From: Bryobacteraceae bacterium
Lineage (GTDB): Bacteria > Acidobacteriota > Terriglobia > Bryobacterales > Bryobacteraceae
Direction: 5' to 3'
Length of the DNA stretch: 8,612 nt
NCBI GenBank assembly: GCA_025929455.1
Contig: JAICMB010000115.1
Span: forward strand, 1 to 8,612
A model generated the notes under the pieces. It ran no database searches. It had not been told where the DNA came from and was given only the letters and a program-made list of their open reading frames with translations. Below, in pieces: positions 6,761 through 8,612 of the stretch; position 1 is the first letter of the stretch; each line of letters begins with the position of its first letter. The position numbers and the translations under genes are program-made.

Positions 6761-8425
6761 ATGGATCCCAAGGCAAGGTGTTTCGGGCCTACACAGGGTC
6801 AGGTATGGCGGGCGCTCTGCTCCGCCGCCGTAATGGCTTTGATGGTGATGCCTGTTTCACGAGCGGAAGTCAGGAATAAATCCGATTTCTGCAATGAAAT
6901 CGGTAAAGTATTTCAGGCGTCGTCCGGCGTACAGATGTATTGTTTTGGACCGCAGCGCAATGGCGCCGCAAACCCTGCCGTTGTCAATCCCCTTAACCTA
7001 CAGGGGACGGCCAACGTGGACGCCGCCAACCAGGCGGAGGATCGCACCGGGTCGGGAGCGTACGTAGGCGGCCAGTCGGAGACTTCTATCGCCGCAGCTG
7101 GAAATTACGTCGTAGAAGCATGGAACGATGGAACCGGCTTCTTTGCCGAGTGCGGCTCACCGATGTATAAGGAGGAACTGACTGGCTATAGTTTTTCGGC
7201 GGACGGGGGAAAGACCTTTACCGACTACGGGGGCCTGCCGAATAACGACTGTTTCAACTCGCGGTGGCAAGGCGACCCCAGTGTTGGGGTGTATAGAAAT
7301 TCGGGATTTACGTATTTCTACATCTCCAGCCTGTTTTCGAATCCTAGCGGCTTGACCGTAGCTGTGAGCGCCTGTCAGGTAACCGGGAACACGTTAGCAT
7401 GCGGTCAGCCTACTATTGTGGCGACGAGTTCATGCGGCGGCTGTGGTTTCAGTGCGCTCGACAAGGATTTTCTTGCGGTAGATCGCGCCAGGAAGAGGTT
7501 GTACATTACCTTCACGGACTTTGTCGCGCCTGGCGCAGGTCAGATTGAGATGGCGGCATGTGATATCGCGAACCCACTAGCGCCGGTCTGCAGCAACGGA
7601 AGCAGTTTCGGACAGCCGTATGTGACTGTACAGCCCGGCGATACCGTGAATTTTTGCGAATACGAGGGAGCCTATCCGGCAGTCGATCGAGTATCAGGGG
7701 ACGTTTATGTCGGATACGAGTATAACTGGGCTACAAACGTCTTCAGTTTCGGTAGCTGCGTTACTTCAATTTCCACACAAGTAGTGGTGACTAGGGTACC
7801 GGCGCGCTGTCTGCCGATCCCTGAAAGCGGCAGCTCGCCGTGTTCCCCTCCGTTCCGCAGCAATTCGAACATCATCGTCTCAACGGATGCGACGTTCGTC
7901 CCCGGGTATAACCGGTTCATGATGAATGACTTTCCTCGCATCGCAGTAAGTCATTCGCATGGGACGGTGACCTTAGTTTGGAATGACGCGAGACGCAGGC
8001 CGCTGGGCGACATATTTATGCAGAGTTACACGCTCGGCGGTCTCGTTCCGGTACAGTTCTCGCCGGTACGTCTCAACGGCGACACCGGACCGGGCGACAT
8101 GCACACCATGCCGGCGCTGAAGAACGGGTCACCTACGGGCCTGCTCAACGTCACATGGTACGACCGGCGAGGGGCGAATGCCGGCACGGGCAAGACGGAC
8201 GTTTTCGGGGTCATCAATGTAAGTCCGCTGACCACAACCACACCCACGAACCATCGCTTCACGAACGTAACCACGGATTGGCTCGCGACCAGCTCCGTGA
8301 TCGTTCCGAACTTTGGCGATTATACCGACAACTGGGTTTCGAATTCGGGCGTTCTATATGTGACCTGGTCGGACGGACGGACGGGTGTCCCACAACCCGA
8401 AGTGGCCCACGTCGCGGTGCAATGA
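6761..8425 (+). CDS. Exported Asp-box (sialidase-like) beta-propeller protein, function unknown
   Basis: 554 residues. A hydrophobic stretch at ~17-35 (ALCSAAVMALMVMPVSRA) after a basic N-terminus looks like a signal peptide. One clear Asp-box is present: SADGGKTF (146-153). A repeated blade motif of the form x-D-x-P-x-x-A-V-(6-8)-YVTW-x-D recurs at about 107-123, 171-190, 235-253, 302-321, 390-409, 447-468 and 521-538, with 60-88 residues between copies. The most alike ends are VWNDAR (406-411), TWYDRR (465-470) and TWSDGR (535-540). This fits a six- or seven-bladed propeller of the BNR/sialidase fold type. I cannot find the FRIP motif or an obvious arginine triad, so true sialidase activity is not supported; sugar or protein binding is equally possible. 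The mature part has 14 cysteines, all between residues 44 and 361, including CGGC at 225-228. Sampled G+C is lower than in the neighbouring operon (see findings). It stands alone, convergent with the downstream synthase gene. Confidence 0.75.
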   Translation: MDPKARCFGPTQGQVWRALCSAAVMALMVMPVSRAEVRNKSDFCNEIGKVFQASSGVQMYCFGPQRNGAANPAVVNPLNLQGTANVDAANQAEDRTGSGAYVGGQSETSIAAAGNYVVEAWNDGTGFFAECGSPMYKEELTGYSFSADGGKTFTDYGGLPNNDCFNSRWQGDPSVGVYRNSGFTYFYISSLFSNPSGLTVAVSACQVTGNTLACGQPTIVATSSCGGCGFSALDKDFLAVDRARKRLYITFTDFVAPGAGQIEMAACDIANPLAPVCSNGSSFGQPYVTVQPGDTVNFCEYEGAYPAVDRVSGDVYVGYEYNWATNVFSFGSCVTSISTQVVVTRVPARCLPIPESGSSPCSPPFRSNSNIIVSTDATFVPGYNRFMMNDFPRIAVSHSHGTVTLVWNDARRRPLGDIFMQSYTLGGLVPVQFSPVRLNGDTGPGDMHTMPALKNGSPTGLLNVTWYDRRGANAGTGKTDVFGVINVSPLTTTTPTNHRFTNVTTDWLATSSVIVPNFGDYTDNWVSNSGVLYVTWSDGRTGVPQPEVAHVAVQ

Positions 8426-8442
8426 CGGAGCGGCGAGTACGC

Positions 8443-8472
8443 CTGCTGGAGCGGCGCTACACGCCCCAGCAG
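8443..8472. terminator. Hairpin between convergent genes, possible bidirectional terminator
   Basis: CTGCTGG (8443-8449) pairs with CCAGCAG (8466-8472), and inside it GGCG (8453-8456) pairs with CGCC (8462-8465) around CTACA. This gives an 11-bp stem with a 3-base bulge. It lies in the short gap after the propeller stop and covers the stop codon of the minus-strand gene. No T-run follows directly on either strand, so Rho-independent termination is uncertain. Confidence 0.35.
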
Positions 8473-8612
8473 TAGTCTTCGACGGCTTTTTCGATGGACT
8501 CGTCCTGCTCGGTGAGGCGCATGATCTCGAGGCGTATTGCGTCGATCAGCGCCCGCCAGCAGGCCTCGATGATGTTGTCGGAAACGCCCACCGTGCTCCA
8601 ACTCTTGCGGTG
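8457..8612 (-). CDS. Citramalate synthase / 2-isopropylmalate synthase-type enzyme, C-terminal end
   Basis: Only the last 51 codons and the TAG stop (8459-8457) are inside the window; the gene enters from the right edge on the minus strand. The fragment contains WSTVGVSDNIIEACWRALID (residues 5-24 of the fragment). This matches the end of the regulatory (LeuA dimer) domain in citramalate synthase, where WGTVGVS-x-NIIEASW-x-AL-x-DS is typical. Such enzymes condense acetyl-CoA with pyruvate (CimA) or with 2-oxoisovalerate (LeuA) in isoleucine or leucine synthesis. The motif favours the CimA-type subgroup. The last ~20 residues (TEQDESIEKAVEDYCWGV) are a tail I do not recognise. The catalytic TIM barrel is out of view. 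Confidence 0.75.
   Translation of the reverse strand, partial: HRKSWSTVGVSDNIIEACWRALIDAIRLEIMRLTEQDESIEKAVEDYCWGV

Noticed and set aside
6761..8425. Calling the propeller protein a sialidase
   Set aside because: Only one convincing Asp-box and no FRIP motif or visible catalytic residues; the fold is supported, the activity is not.

Overview
The window looks like a piece of an Acidobacteriota chromosome, most likely from the Solibacter/Bryobacter side of the phylum. The main clue is the C-terminal ~230 residues of the large secreted protease. They read as the Solibacter-type C-terminal domain (TIGR03437 type), which is characteristic of that group. High G+C, many exported proteins with N-terminal signal sequences, and intergenic clusters of short palindromes fit this. 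The assignment rests on recognising families by eye; no database search was run.

Layout from left to right. (1) Positions 1-1019, minus strand: N-terminal 339 codons of an exported M49 (dipeptidyl-peptidase III-like) protein, cut off by the window edge before its zinc site. (2) Positions 1020-1084: a short divergent promoter region. (3) Positions 1085-4363, plus strand: a complete 1092-residue secreted subtilisin-family (S8) protease with prodomain, inserted PA domain, two Ig/Fn3-like modules and the Solibacter-type C-terminal domain. (4) Positions 4364-4673: an intergenic stretch filled with consecutive short perfect palindromes. (5) Positions 4674-5438 and 5435-6433: a two-gene unit with an ATGA overlap, a PrmA-type ribosomal protein L11 methyltransferase followed by a zinc-type alcohol dehydrogenase. 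(6) Positions 6434-6760: a second intergenic stretch with a related palindrome cluster, then an AT-richer leader. (7) Positions 6761-8425: an exported, cysteine-rich, Asp-box beta-propeller protein of unknown function. (8) Positions 8457-8612, minus strand: the last 51 codons of a citramalate/2-isopropylmalate synthase-type enzyme, convergent with the propeller gene.

Functionally, the left half is about secreted peptide or protein breakdown: two exported peptidases share one divergent control region. The middle is a housekeeping-like methyltransferase coupled to an oxidoreductase. The right part is a secreted propeller protein next to a branched-chain amino-acid biosynthesis gene. I see no defence system, CRISPR array, transposase, phage gene, tRNA or rRNA.

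The least explained parts are the two palindrome-rich intergenic clusters that bracket the prmA-adh unit, and the secreted propeller protein. I do not see a clearly new multi-gene system.
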